NCBI RefSeq assembly: GCF_018362975.1
Contig: NZ_CP074371.1
Coordinates: 4,898,001-4,962,000 of the forward strand
Direction of reading: 5' to 3'
Length of the DNA stretch: 64,000 nucleotides
Origin: Nocardia tengchongensis
Lineage (GTDB): Bacteria; Actinomycetota; Actinomycetes; Mycobacteriales; Mycobacteriaceae
Shown here: one piece after another, positions 1 through 10,425 of the stretch
Numbering within the stretch: position 1 is the first letter of the stretch
How the letters are laid out: each line of letters opens with the position of its first letter
Program-made: the position numbers and the translations under genes
Notes under the pieces: generated by a model
Told to the model about the DNA's origin: nothing
The model's database searches: none
Seen by the model: the letters and a program-made list of their open reading frames with translations, nothing else

Positions 1-257
1 CGGACCGCGGCGTGCGCTTCCTTCATCAGGCCCAGGATGCTGCGGCAGTAGTCGGCGTAGACGCGGCCGGCTTCGGTGAGGGCGATGCCGCGCCCGGCCT
101 TGGTCACCAGTTTCGCGCCGAGTTGTTTCTCGATGTGTGCTACGGCCGCCGACGCGGCGGCTTCGGTGATGTGCAATTGGGCGGCGGCGCGGCGAATGCT
201 GGAGTGTTTGGCAACGGCGAGAAAGGTTTCCATGCGCACCGCGCTCACCGTACCCAT
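1..257 (-). CDS. cbbR: LysR-family regulator CbbR, N-terminal part (cut by window edge)
   Basis: About 85 codons are visible and the rest lies beyond position 1. The residues form a LysR-type winged helix-turn-helix: an opening METFLAVAKHSSIRRAAAQL, then a recognition region around ITEAAASAAVAHIEKQLG and LTEAG. The gene is divergent from the RuBisCO operon 125 bases away, the classic place for CbbR, which activates Calvin-cycle genes in response to metabolites such as RuBP or NADPH. That role is inferred from position; the effector domain is not in view. The ATG at 257 was chosen; an in-frame ATG at 233 (METFLAV) matches the usual LysR start equally well. Confidence 0.8.
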   Translation of the reverse strand, partial: MGTVSAVRMETFLAVAKHSSIRRAAAQLHITEAAASAAVAHIEKQLGAKLVTKAGRGIALTEAGRVYADYCRSILGLMKEAHAAV

Positions 258-291
258 CCACAGACGGTAGCAAACTCTACGAAAGGGTTGA

Positions 292-1830
<1,539 letters not shown>

Positions 1831-1846
1831 AAGCCGAGGAATCCCC

Positions 1847-2269
1847 ATGCGTTTGCGCCAAGGCACCTTCTCGCACCTGCCGGACCTCGACGACACCGAG
1901 ATCGCCGCGCAGGTCCGCTACGCCCTGCTCAACAACTGGCCGGTGTCCATCGAGTACACCGACGACCCGCACCCGCGCAACAACTACTGGGAGATGTGGG
2001 GCCTGCCCCTGTTCGACCTGGACGAGCCCGACGGTGTGCTCGCCGAGATCAACGCCTGCCGGGCCACGTTCCCGCGCCACTACATTCGTGTGAACGCCTA
2101 CGACGCCTCCTACGGCCGCCAGACCACGGCCGTGAGCTTCCTGGTGCAGCGGCCCGAGCACGAGCCGGGCTTCCGGCTGGACCGCACCGAATCCGACGAT
2201 CGCCGCCAGCACTACGGCTTCCACGCCTACGCCACCGACGACCGTCCCGACGAAAGGTACAGCCGCTGA
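1847..2269 (+). CDS. cbbS: RuBisCO small subunit, red type
   Basis: Small chain of RuBisCO, 140 residues. It begins [14 protein letters not shown] and carries the conserved segments [33 protein letters not shown] and HYIRVNAYD. The length and the C-terminal extension beyond about residue 110 fit red-type small subunits, whose extra C-terminal hairpin lines the solvent channel of the L8S8 particle. GAGGA at 1836-1840 precedes the start. The gene lies 16 bases after cbbL and is surely co-transcribed with it. Confidence 0.95.
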   Translation: MRLRQGTFSHLPDLDDTEIAAQVRYALLNNWPVSIEYTDDPHPRNNYWEMWGLPLFDLDEPDGVLAEINACRATFPRHYIRVNAYDASYGRQTTAVSFLVQRPEHEPGFRLDRTESDDRRQHYGFHAYATDDRPDERYSR

Positions 2270-2294
2270 ACGCGTTTCAGGGCAGGAGGATACT

Positions 2295-3373
2295 GTGAGC
2301 GCGGAACACCCTGCGGCATCGGGCGGCCGGCAGCCTGCAGCCGACCGCCCGGCGGGCGGGTTCCAGATGCACCGGCCCGGGGCCACGAGCCCCGCGCCGC
2401 TGCGGGGTTCGGCCGCCGACGTGTCCACCCGACCAGAGGATGCGGCGGCCGACCCCTGCGCGGGTCCGAACCACTGGCCGACGACGCCCTGCTGGACCTG
2501 TCGACCGACGTCGCCGGCAAGGACGTCGAGGACACCCTGACCCGCCTCGACGCGGAACTGGTGGGCCTGGCCAACGTCAAACGCCGGGTGCGCGAGATCG
2601 CCGCACTGCTGCTCATCGATCGCGCCCGGCAGCGTTTCGGCCTCCAAGCCACCCGCCCGACCATGCACATGAGCTTCACCGGCGGCCCCGGCACCGGCAA
2701 GACCACCGTCGCGCTGCGCATGGCCGAGATGCTGTACGCGCTCGGGTACATCCGGAAACCCAAGGTGCACACCGTCACCCGCGACGACCTGGTCGGCCAG
2801 TTCATCGGCCACACCGCGCCCAAGACCAAGGAGGCGCTGGCCAAGGCCGCCGGGGGAGTGCTGTTCATCGACGAGGCCTACTACCTGTTCCGGCCCGAGA
2901 ACGAACGCGACTACGGGCAGGAGGTCATCGAGATCCTGCTGCAGGAGATGGAGAACGAGCGCACCAGCCTGGTCGTCATCTTCGCCGGCTACCCCGACCG
3001 GATGGACACCTTCTTCTCCGCCAACCCCGGTCTGTCCTCCCGGGTCGCCCACCACATCGAATTCCCCGACTACACCCACGACGAACTCCTGGCCATCGCC
3101 GAACTCATGGTGCGCCAGGAGAATTTCCGCTTCGATCCCGAAGCGGCACAGGCGTTCTCCCGCTATCTCCGGCTGCGCATGACCCGCCCCCGCTTCGCCA
3201 ATGCCCGCAGTGTGCGCAATGCCCTCGACCGCTGCCGGCTGCGCCAGGCCAAACGCCTGGTCGAACTGCACCGGCCGGTCGGCCGCACGGATCTGATCAC
3301 CCTGACCGACACCGATGTCCTCGGCAGCAGTGTGTTCACGGACGCCCCCGCCGACGAGGGGACTTCTCCATGA
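2295..3373 (+). CDS. cbbX: Red-type RuBisCO activase CbbX, with an apparent frameshift near the N-terminus
   Basis: AAA+ ATPase that remodels inhibited red-type RuBisCO by pulling on the large-subunit C-terminus. Walker A is GGPGTGKTT, Walker B is VLFIDEAYYL, and the typical HTAPKTKE and NERDYGQE segments are present. The conserved N-terminal helix (ELVGLANVKRRVRE) lies upstream of the only obvious in-frame start (GTG 2561), so that start is too late. A GTG at 2295 has an excellent AGGAGG site, but its frame joins the ATPase only if one base is added, most simply a fifth C in the run at 2453-2456. Corrected, the protein is about 359 residues, with an unusual Ala/Pro-rich leader of about 50 residues before the family core. 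The stop is four bases before fbp. Confidence 0.88.
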
Positions 3374-3377
3374 CGAA

Positions 3378-4466
3378 ATGAGAGCGATTGTGCCCGAAGG
3401 ATTGAAGACCCTCACCCGCTACACCATCGAGTCCGAGCATCGCCAGCCCGGCGCGTCCGGAGAGTTCTCGGCGCTGCTCAACGTGCTCGCCACCGCCACC
3501 AAAATCATTGCGAACCAGGTCACCCGGGGAGCCATCGTCGGCTCGCTGGGTGCCACCGATGCCGGAAATCTGCCGGTGACGGTGCACCGGCGGATGGATG
3601 CCATCGCCAACGACATCATGGTGGCCGAGAGTCAGTGGACCGGGCCGCTGTCGGCGCTGATGTCGGAGCAGATGCGTGACCCGCACCCGGTGCCCAGCGA
3701 ATACCGGCGCGGCAAGTATCTGCTGGTCTTCGATCCGCTGGACGGCTCGAGCAATATCGATGTGAACCTGCCGGTGGGCACGATATTCAGTGTGCTGCGG
3801 GCCCCCGAGGACGGGCGCGAGCCCACCCGCGCGGACTTCCTGCAGCCGGGCGTGCAGCAGGTGTGCGCCGGGTTCACGCTGTACGGGCCCGCGACCATGC
3901 TGGTGCTGACCACCGGCAGCGGCGTGGACGGATTCACCCTCGACCGCGAGGTGGGCGCGTTCGTGCTCACCCATCCGCGCATGCGGATCCCCGACGACAC
4001 CTCCGGATTCGCGATCAACGCCGCCAACGAGCGGTTCTGGGAACGGCCCGTGCGCCGCTACGTCCACGAATGCCTCGAAGGGCTGGACGGGCCGCGCGGG
4101 CGCGACTTCAATATGCGCTGGGTCGCCTCGCTGGTCGCCGACACCTTCCACATCCTCACCCGCGGCGGGCTCTACATGTACCCGCGCGACACCCGCAATC
4201 CCGAACGGCCGGGCCGCGTTTCGCTGCTGTACGGGGCCAATCCGATCGCCTTCGTGGTCGAGCAGGCCGGCGGCGCCGCCTCCACCGGGCACGAGCGGGT
4301 GCTGGAGGTGCGGCCCGAGGAGCTGCATCAGCGGGTGCCGTTCATCTTCGGATCCCGCAACGAGGTCGAGCGGATCGAGCGCTATCACCGCGAGCCGGAG
4401 GAGGGGCCGAGTTTCGACGCCTCGCTCTTCGGCTCCCGCTCGCTGTTCCGCGCGGCCCGTCATTGA
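3378..4466 (+). CDS. fbp: Class I fructose-1,6-bisphosphatase
   Basis: Hydrolyses fructose-1,6-bisphosphate to fructose-6-phosphate, used for RuBP regeneration and gluconeogenesis. About 362 residues. The signature metal/substrate loop FDPLDGSSNIDVNLPVGTIF is complete, as is the later GGLYMYPRDTRNP region that binds the sugar phosphate, which defines the class I fold. The start at 3378 follows the cbbX stop by four bases; a GTG at 3390 (VPEGLKTLTRY) is an alternative. Most actinomycetes use a class II (GlpX) enzyme for gluconeogenesis, so this copy in the cbb operon is probably devoted to the Calvin cycle; that is an inference. Confidence 0.95.
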   Translation: MRAIVPEGLKTLTRYTIESEHRQPGASGEFSALLNVLATATKIIANQVTRGAIVGSLGATDAGNLPVTVHRRMDAIANDIMVAESQWTGPLSALMSEQMRDPHPVPSEYRRGKYLLVFDPLDGSSNIDVNLPVGTIFSVLRAPEDGREPTRADFLQPGVQQVCAGFTLYGPATMLVLTTGSGVDGFTLDREVGAFVLTHPRMRIPDDTSGFAINAANERFWERPVRRYVHECLEGLDGPRGRDFNMRWVASLVADTFHILTRGGLYMYPRDTRNPERPGRVSLLYGANPIAFVVEQAGGAASTGHERVLEVRPEELHQRVPFIFGSRNEVERIERYHREPEEGPSFDASLFGSRSLFRAARH

Positions 4467-4512
4467 ACGGCCGGACGCCCGAAACCCGCTGTCCGGCAAT
4501 CGAGGAGGTGCC

Positions 4513-5391
4513 ATGTCGGTCAAACATCCCGTGGTCGCGATCACCGGGTCGTCCGGTGCGGGGACGACCAGCGTCACGCGAACCTTCCAGGAGATATTCC
4601 GCCGCGAGGGAATCAACGCGGCCATCGTGGAGGGGGATTCGTTCCATCGCTTCGACCGCAACGAGATGAAACTGGCCATGGCCGAGGCCGAACAGCAGCG
4701 CAACCTGACCTTCTCGCACTTCGGGCCCGAGGCGAACCTGCTCACCGAACTCGAGACGCTGTTCCGCGATTACGGGGAGACCGGGGTGGGGGCGGTGCGG
4801 CGCTACCTGCACGACGACGAGGAGGCCAAACCCTTCGGGCAGCCGCCGGGCACCTTCACGCCGTGGACGGAGCTGCCACCGGGCAGCGACCTGCTGTTCT
4901 ACGAGGGCCTGCACGGGGCCGCGGTCGGCGAGGACATCGACGTCGGCCGGTACGCCGACCTGCTGGTGGGCGTGGTGCCGATCATCAATCTGGAGTGGAT
5001 TCAGAAGGTGCACCGCGACAAGACCGAACGCGGCTACTCCAGCGAGGCCATCATCGACACCATCCTGCGGCGCATGCCCGACTACGTGAAGCACATCTGC
5101 CCGCAGTTCTCGCGGACCTACGTGAACTTCCAGCGGGTGCCCACGGTCGACACCTCGAATCCCTTCACCGCCCGCACCATTCCGACCGCGGACGAGAGTT
5201 TCGTGGTGATCCGCTTCGCCGACCCGAAGGTGATCGACTTCCCGTATCTGCTGTCCATGCTGCACGATTCGTTCATGTCGCGGCCCAACAGCATCGTGGT
5301 GCCGGGCGGCAAGATGGATCTGGCGATGCAGCTCATCTTCACGCCGTTGATCCTGCGACTGATGGACAAACGGCCCAAGCGGCTGCGCTGA
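4513..5391 (+). CDS. prk: Phosphoribulokinase
   Basis: ATP-dependent phosphorylation of ribulose-5-phosphate to RuBP, the committed Calvin-cycle step. It has 292 residues, the size of the octameric bacterial class I enzyme. The P-loop GSSGAGTTS is at residues 12-20, the catalytic-base region is VEGDSFHRFDR, and the LLFYEGLHGA segment and two YVK/YVNF blocks are conserved. The start has a strong GAGGAGGTG site. It is the last gene of the cbb operon and ends in front of a hairpin shared with the convergent HdeD gene. No redox-cysteine pair of the plant type is seen, as expected for the bacterial class. Confidence 0.96.
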   Translation: MSVKHPVVAITGSSGAGTTSVTRTFQEIFRREGINAAIVEGDSFHRFDRNEMKLAMAEAEQQRNLTFSHFGPEANLLTELETLFRDYGETGVGAVRRYLHDDEEAKPFGQPPGTFTPWTELPPGSDLLFYEGLHGAAVGEDIDVGRYADLLVGVVPIINLEWIQKVHRDKTERGYSSEAIIDTILRRMPDYVKHICPQFSRTYVNFQRVPTVDTSNPFTARTIPTADESFVVIRFADPKVIDFPYLLSMLHDSFMSRPNSIVVPGGKMDLAMQLIFTPLILRLMDKRPKRLR

Positions 5392-5408
5392 AACAACCGG
5401 CCCGGCAA

Positions 5409-5451
5409 CGAGAATGGCGGCCGCCCCGCACGGGGGCGACCGCCATTCTCG
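5409..5451. terminator. Bidirectional hairpin between prk and hdeD
   Basis: Inverted repeat with 19-base arms (5409-5427 and 5433-5451), one mismatch and a 5-base loop. It lies between two convergent genes. There is no T-run, as is usual for actinomycete terminators. Confidence 0.75.
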
Positions 5452-5462
5452 TGGTTGCAGGG

Positions 5463-6050
5463 TTATAGGTTGGCGGCGAGGCGCTTGGCGGTGCTCTTGA
5501 CCTGGAATGCCGAGATGACCTCGAAGATGCCGATCACGATCAGCCAGCAGCCGACCACGACCACCAGGGTGGTGATCGAGCGGAACGGCTCCACGATCAG
5601 CAGACCACCACCGACGATGAGCAGGATGCCGAACAGGATCTGCCAGCCCCGGCCCGGAAGCGCGGAGTCGGACACCGCGGCCACCAGCACCGCGGTGCCG
5701 CGGAAGATCCAGGTGATGCCGATCCACAACGCCAGCAGGCCGATCGCCTGGAACTCGTTGCGGAAGCAGAAGAAGCCCAGGATGAACGACAGGATCGCGG
5801 TGATGAACGACAGCACCCGCATCCAGGTGCTGACGTGCAGACCGAACGCCGCGATGAGCTGGAAGACGCCGGATACGAGCAGGTAGATACCGAACAGGAC
5901 ACCGGCGACCACCAGGGTCGGTCCGGGCCACACCAGGATCAGGATGCCCAGCACCACCGAGAGAATGCCGGTGACCAGGATCGACTGCCACGCGCTGCGG
6001 GCCAGTGCTTGAACCGGCCCTTCGAAAACTCCCTCTTTGCTGGTTGTCAT
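5463..6050 (-). CDS. HdeD family (DUF308) membrane protein
   Basis: Integral membrane protein of 195 residues with about six hydrophobic helices in three pairs, beginning after a short charged N-terminus (MTTSKEGVFEGPVQALARSA). The repeated pattern of glycine-rich paired helices, such as VLGILILVWPGPTLVVAGVL, is characteristic of HdeD/DUF308 proteins. E. coli HdeD helps with acid resistance at high cell density; in actinomycetes the role is unknown. It is a single gene, convergent with prk. Confidence 0.85.
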   Translation of the reverse strand: MTTSKEGVFEGPVQALARSAWQSILVTGILSVVLGILILVWPGPTLVVAGVLFGIYLLVSGVFQLIAAFGLHVSTWMRVLSFITAILSFILGFFCFRNEFQAIGLLALWIGITWIFRGTAVLVAAVSDSALPGRGWQILFGILLIVGGGLLIVEPFRSITTLVVVVGCWLIVIGIFEVISAFQVKSTAKRLAANL

Positions 6051-6121
6051 GTTTTGCAGGATATGACCAGTTCGCGCCGTTTGCGGTTAATTTGCCATGT
6101 GTTGCGTGGCTGTGACCTGGC

Positions 6122-6841
6122 TCAGTCCCCGTCGGTGGCCCGGCGGACCGTGCGGCGCACCCAGCGAATGTCGGCCCGCCAGGTGTACGCGGCCACCAGC
6201 GCCGAGCCCACGACGGCGGCATTGAGCATGTAGGCGCCGTTCACCACCAGCGATACCAGGCCACCGATGAGCGCGCCCGTGCCGAACGAAACATATTGCG
6301 TCGCATAGCCGAGCCAGTCGCGGGCGCTGCCGCCGCCGAAGGCGTGCCGCTCCACACCCTGCGCGAACTTCACCAGCGTGCCGGTGACATAACTGACGGG
6401 GATCGAGACCTCGCCGTTCTTGACGAACGAGGTGTTGAGCGAACCCATGCCGAAGGCGACGAAAAGGATGGGCACCAAGCCGATGCCTCGGTCATCGAGC
6501 ACGTGGTCCACGATGGCCGCGGCCAGCAGGGCGGCGGTGGTGAGCATGGTCGCACCGTGCGGGTGGTTGGTCCACCAGTAGCGACGGCACACCGAGGCGA
6601 GGAAGACGCCGGCGAGGAAGCTGGCAATGATCGTCGCCGCGCCGAGCGCGAGGGTGTGATCGCCGGCGAAGTTGCCGAGGACGGCGCGTTCGGTATTACC
6701 GGTCATGAACGTGACGAAGTATCCCTCGGAGTGGGTGTAGGCGGCCGCGCCGATGTATCCCGCCAGCACCGACAGCACCGCGGACAGCCGCATCTCGAGG
6801 CTCCAGAAGGGGGTGCTTGGTCGGTTGCTGGTCGCAGTCAC
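6122..6841 (-). CDS. YoaK family (DUF1275) membrane protein
   Basis: 239 residues with about six to seven membrane helices. The early FVTFMTGNTERAVLG segment and the later SVKNGEVSIPVSYVTGTLVK-like block are the DUF1275 signature (T-G-N-T in helix 2 and V-T-G-T-L in helix 5). The family is probably a small transporter, but its substrate is not established. It stands alone; no operon partner is seen, and the next gene upstream is divergent. Confidence 0.85.
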   Translation of the reverse strand: MTATSNRPSTPFWSLEMRLSAVLSVLAGYIGAAAYTHSEGYFVTFMTGNTERAVLGNFAGDHTLALGAATIIASFLAGVFLASVCRRYWWTNHPHGATMLTTAALLAAAIVDHVLDDRGIGLVPILFVAFGMGSLNTSFVKNGEVSIPVSYVTGTLVKFAQGVERHAFGGGSARDWLGYATQYVSFGTGALIGGLVSLVVNGAYMLNAAVVGSALVAAYTWRADIRWVRRTVRRATDGD

Positions 6842-6980
6842 AGCAACAGGCTAGCAATGCGAATCGAGCGGGCCGGGGGGCGGAAAAACCGGCCACTTAC
6901 GGCGCGCCACGCCGTGCGGTACAGTGCCTATGTTAACCGGAATTCACATCCGGATCGTCCATCGGGAACAGGGAGAAGTC

Positions 6981-8147
6981 ATGACTTCCGCCGTCATCGT
7001 CGACGCCATTCGCACCCCCTCCGGGAAAGGGAAAGCCGGTGGCGGCCTGTCGGGAGTCCATCCGGCGACGCTGCTCGCGGGAGTGCTGGGGAACCTGATC
7101 GAGCGCACCGGAATCGATCCCGCGCTCATCGACGATGTGATCGGCGGTTGCGTCACCCAGAGTGGGGAGCAGGCGTTCAATATTTCGCGCACCGCGGTGC
7201 TGGCGGCGGGGTTCCCCGATGTGGTGCCCGCCACGACGGTGGACCGGCAGTGCGGATCCTCACAGCAGGCAGCCCATTTCGCGGCACAGGGCGTCATGGC
7301 CGGGGCCTACGACATCGCCATCGCCTGCGGCGTGGAATCCATGTCGCGGGTGCCCATGTTCTCCAACGCCCAGGGGCGGGACGCCAACCGCGGACCGATC
7401 GCGCACCGGTACCCGGACGGGCTGGTGCAGCAGGGCATTGCGGCCGAGGTGCTGGCCGCGCGCTGGAAGCTGGACCGGGCCGCCCTCGACGAATTCGCCG
7501 CGCGCTCACACCGATCGGCCGCCGCCACCGCCGCTGCCGGTGGCTTCGACAACGAACTCGTGGCCGCGGGGACCATCACCGCCGACGAGACCATCCGGCC
7601 CAGCACCACGGCCGAGGGCCTGGCCGGACTGAAGCCCGCGTTCACCGACGCCGAATTCAAGGCCCGCTTCCCCGAGATCGAATGGTCGATCACCCCCGGC
7701 AACTCCTCGCCGCTCAGCGACGGCGCCTCCGCGGCGCTCATCATGAGCGAGGAGAAGGCCGCACGGCTCGGATTGAAGCCGCGCGCCCGCTTCCACTCCT
7801 TCGCCGTCACCGGTGACGACCCGCTGCTCATGCTCACCGCCGTCATCCCCGCCACCCGCAAGGTGCTGGCCCGGGCCGGACTCTCGATCGACGACATCGA
7901 CGTCTACGAGGTGAACGAGGCCTTCGCGCCGGTCCCGCTGGTGTGGGCGCGGGAACTCGGCGCGGACCCGGCCAAGCTGAACCCGCGCGGCGGCGCGATC
8001 GCCCTGGGCCACCCGCTCGGCGCGTCGGGCGGCCGGATCCTGGCCACCATGGTCAACCACCTCGAGCAGACCGGCGGCCGCTACGGGCTCATGACCATGT
8101 GCGAGGCCGGCGGCCTGGCCAACGCCACCATCATCGAACGCCTCTGA
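6981..8147 (+). CDS. Thiolase family acetyl-CoA acyltransferase
   Basis: 388 residues, the usual thiolase size. The nucleophile is Cys91 in DRQCGSSQQA, the catalytic His is in GGAIALGHPLGASGGR, and the second Cys is in MCEAGGLANA. The NEAFAPVPLVW loop is complete, so the enzyme should be active. Thiolases either cleave 3-ketoacyl-CoA (beta-oxidation) or condense two acetyl-CoA; the sequence alone does not decide which. The start at 6981 has GGGAGAAG just upstream. The gene is monocistronic and ends at a clear hairpin. Confidence 0.92.
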   Translation: MTSAVIVDAIRTPSGKGKAGGGLSGVHPATLLAGVLGNLIERTGIDPALIDDVIGGCVTQSGEQAFNISRTAVLAAGFPDVVPATTVDRQCGSSQQAAHFAAQGVMAGAYDIAIACGVESMSRVPMFSNAQGRDANRGPIAHRYPDGLVQQGIAAEVLAARWKLDRAALDEFAARSHRSAAATAAAGGFDNELVAAGTITADETIRPSTTAEGLAGLKPAFTDAEFKARFPEIEWSITPGNSSPLSDGASAALIMSEEKAARLGLKPRARFHSFAVTGDDPLLMLTAVIPATRKVLARAGLSIDDIDVYEVNEAFAPVPLVWARELGADPAKLNPRGGAIALGHPLGASGGRILATMVNHLEQTGGRYGLMTMCEAGGLANATIIERL

Positions 8148-8153
8148 AAGTCG

Positions 8154-8183
8154 GCGTCCCGCACCGGAATCGGTGCGGGACGC
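8154..8183 (+). terminator. Hairpin terminator of the thiolase gene
   Basis: Perfect 13-base arms (8154-8166 and 8171-8183) with loop GAAT, starting seven bases after the stop codon. Confidence 0.8.
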
Positions 8184-8278
8184 GGCAGGGGGCACCCGCG
8201 AGATCGCGGATGATGTCGGCGGCCGGCCGTAAGCTGTGGCCGGTTGCGCGACGGGCGCGCGCCGCGGGTGCGGGAGGG

Positions 8279-9391
8279 ATGATGCGGGTCTCGTGGGATC
8301 AGGTCTTCGCGTGGCGGGTGCGGCGGCAATTCGTGGATCCGCGCACCAAAGGCGATGCCGTCGCCGTGGCCGAGCGGCTGTGCGGGATTCAGGCGCAGGT
8401 GACCTCGGCGGCCGAAACCGCGGTGGCGCTGCGACGTTCGGCCGGTGAGCCGGGAGCCGTGGTGCGGGCGCTGCGGGAGGGCACGCTGCTGAAGACCTGG
8501 GCGATGCGCGGCACGTTGCACGCGCTGCCGCCCGAACTGGGCGCGGCGGCGCTCTCGCTCATGGGCTCGGCCCGGACCTGGGAGAAGCCCGCGTGGACCA
8601 AGGCATCCGGGGCGACACCCGAGGATGTGGCCGCACTGGTGAAGGCGGTCGGCGGGATTCTCGATGGACAGGTCCTCACCCGGGACGAGCTGGTGACCGC
8701 GCTGATCGCCGAACCGCGCTTCCAGCCCTTGGAGCAGCATCTGCGCTCGGGGTGGGGTTCCATGCTCAAGCCGCTGGCCTGGCAGGGCGCGCTCTGTTAC
8801 GGCCCGGCACGCGGTACTTCGGTCACCTTCACCAATCCCGCGCACGTTGTGCCGGGCTGGTCCGGGATACCCGGCCCGGATGACGCCGCGCCGGTCGTCA
8901 TTCGCGCGTATCTCGGCGCGTACGGACCGGCGACGCCGGAGATCTTCAACACCTGGCTGACCCGTGGGTTCCTGAGCAAACCGACTGTGCGCCGCTGGTT
9001 TTCGGTCCTGGGTGACGAGCTGACCGAGATCGAGGTGGATGGCCGGTCCGGCTACTTCCTCACCGAGCACCTCGATCAGCTGGCCGCGACGAAACCGACC
9101 TCTGCCGTCCATCTCCTCGGCCAGTTCGACCAGTACGTCCTCGGGCCCGGCACCGGCGACACCGCCCTGCTGCCCGGCGACCATCGGGCCAAGGTCAGCC
9201 GTACCGCGGGCTGGATCTCACCGCTGGTTCTGATCGGCGGCAAGATCGCGGGAACCTGGGAGGTCGAGGAGGAAGCCCTGGTGGTGTCCATGTTCGATGG
9301 CACGCCGGTGCCGACCACCGAGATCACGGCTCAGCTATCGACCCTCGCGAAGGCGACTGGTCAGCAGGTGACGACGGTTCGGGCCACCTGA
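8279..9391 (+). CDS. Winged helix DNA-binding domain-containing protein (YcaQ/AlkX-like fold)
   Basis: 370 residues. The opening VSWDQVFAWRVRRQFV, the GIQAQVTSAAETAVALR stretch, the WAMRGTLHALPPE motif and the LLGQFDQYVLGPG segment are those of the actinobacterial winged-helix family related to the YcaQ/AlkX DNA glycosylases. The distant E. coli relative opens interstrand crosslinks; whether this one has glycosylase activity is not shown. Tandem ATGs occur at 8279 and 8282; GGGAGGG at 8272-8278 fits the second slightly better. Convergent with the next gene, five bases apart. Confidence 0.8.
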   Translation: MMRVSWDQVFAWRVRRQFVDPRTKGDAVAVAERLCGIQAQVTSAAETAVALRRSAGEPGAVVRALREGTLLKTWAMRGTLHALPPELGAAALSLMGSARTWEKPAWTKASGATPEDVAALVKAVGGILDGQVLTRDELVTALIAEPRFQPLEQHLRSGWGSMLKPLAWQGALCYGPARGTSVTFTNPAHVVPGWSGIPGPDDAAPVVIRAYLGAYGPATPEIFNTWLTRGFLSKPTVRRWFSVLGDELTEIEVDGRSGYFLTEHLDQLAATKPTSAVHLLGQFDQYVLGPGTGDTALLPGDHRAKVSRTAGWISPLVLIGGKIAGTWEVEEEALVVSMFDGTPVPTTEITAQLSTLAKATGQQVTTVRAT

Positions 9392-9396
9392 CTGCA

Positions 9397-9819
9397 TCAG
9401 CGTGATTCGTCGACCGGTTGCACCCAGACCCACCACAGGCTCTCGGCAATGGTGATGGGAATGGTGCGCCCGTCCATGGTCACCTGGGCCGCACCCGCGC
9501 GGTCGGCGCGGCCGTAGGCCCACCCGACCCCGTCCGGGTTCTCGCCGAAGCCGAGGACGTAGGCGGAATCGCGACCCCGCAGGGCGATGAACTCGCCTGC
9601 GCCCAGGCTCATTCCGGCGTGCCAGGCGTCGTCCTCCCCGAGGTACAGCTCCTCGAGATTCACCTCGACGCCGTCGCCATTGGTGTCGACCAGCGCGAAG
9701 GCGACCGCGCCATTGCTCGCCAGGGCCAGGACGCGGGCATGCCGGCTCCACCCGCCGACGGCGAGGACGGTGTCCGGACTCGGCTGCGCGGGTTCGGTTT
9801 TCTCAGTGGTGTGCGACAT
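9397..9819 (-). CDS. Hypothetical protein
   Basis: 140 residues, no family recognised. The sequence is acidic and mostly beta-like, with repeated aromatic strands (AVGGWSRHARVLALASNGAV, ESLWWVWVQPVDESR) and a DTNGDGVEVNLEELYLG segment. That last stretch resembles a calcium-loop pattern (D-x-N-x-D-G) but is too isolated to claim EF-hand binding. Tandem ATGs occur at 9822 and 9819; AAGAAGGG upstream favours the second. It lies just downstream of the HxlR gene on the same strand, so it may share a transcript with it. Confidence 0.7.
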   Translation of the reverse strand: MSHTTEKTEPAQPSPDTVLAVGGWSRHARVLALASNGAVAFALVDTNGDGVEVNLEELYLGEDDAWHAGMSLGAGEFIALRGRDSAYVLGFGENPDGVGWAYGRADRAGAAQVTMDGRTIPITIAESLWWVWVQPVDESR

Positions 9820-9830
9820 CATCACCCTTC

Positions 9831-10325
9831 TTACCCTCGGGAAGGTGACCGGTCCATCTCCGGCAGCAGGGCCGGGTCGTGCGCGCCGGGGCCCAATTGC
9901 GGTCGCAGGTCCTTGACCGTGAGGTGGTCGCCGCATTCCGAGCACACCGGCTGCACCGTGATCACGTGGCCACAGCCCTTGTGCACGGTCTGGATCGGCG
10001 GGCCGTCGGGTGCGGCCCATTCGTCGCCCCACTGCCGCATGGCCAACACGACCGTCCAGAGCGCGCGGCCCTTGTCGGTGAGCCGGTAGTCGTAGCGGAC
10101 CGGGTTGTCCTGGTACGGGGTTTTCGCGAGCACGCCCTGTTCGACGAGGTGTTCCAGGCGCTGGGTCAAGACATTGCGGGCGATGCCCAGGCGGGAGCGG
10201 AAGTCGTCGAAGCGGGTGATGCCGAACAGGGCGTCGCGGATGATCAGCGGGGTCCACCACTCGCCGACCACCTCCAGGCATTGGGCGATGGAGCAGTTCA
10301 TGTCCTCGAAGCTGGTTCGCCGCAT
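9831..10325 (-). CDS. HxlR-family transcriptional regulator
   Basis: 164 residues. The winged-helix HxlR core runs from about residue 8 to 105: CSIAQCLEVVGEWWTPLIIR, FGITRFDDFRSRLGIARNVL and LTDKGRALWTVVLAMRQWG. A C-terminal tail carries Cys residues in GCGHVITVQPVCSECGD, which could hold a metal ion, a common but poorly understood addition in this family. The gene is divergent from a DHA2 drug-type exporter 100 bases away, so it probably represses that exporter and responds to its substrate. Confidence 0.9.
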   Translation of the reverse strand: MRRTSFEDMNCSIAQCLEVVGEWWTPLIIRDALFGITRFDDFRSRLGIARNVLTQRLEHLVEQGVLAKTPYQDNPVRYDYRLTDKGRALWTVVLAMRQWGDEWAAPDGPPIQTVHKGCGHVITVQPVCSECGDHLTVKDLRPQLGPGAHDPALLPEMDRSPSRG

Positions 10326-10425
10326 GACTCCAGCATAGTCGGTTGCTTGAAGAGACCCACTCGCCTATGGTCAGTCTCATGATGCAACTCACTGGCCGCT
10401 GCGCCTCGACACATGGGGGAGAGCG

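Noticed and set aside
2453..2456. Programmed frameshift in cbbX or similar genes
   Set aside because: No slippery heptamer, no downstream pseudoknot seen, and the same kind of break recurs in many unrelated genes, which fits sequence error better.
3370..3381. Tiny frame ATG-ACG-AAA-TGA between cbbX and fbp
   Set aside because: Only three codons; no ribosome site of its own and no reason to think it is more than chance.
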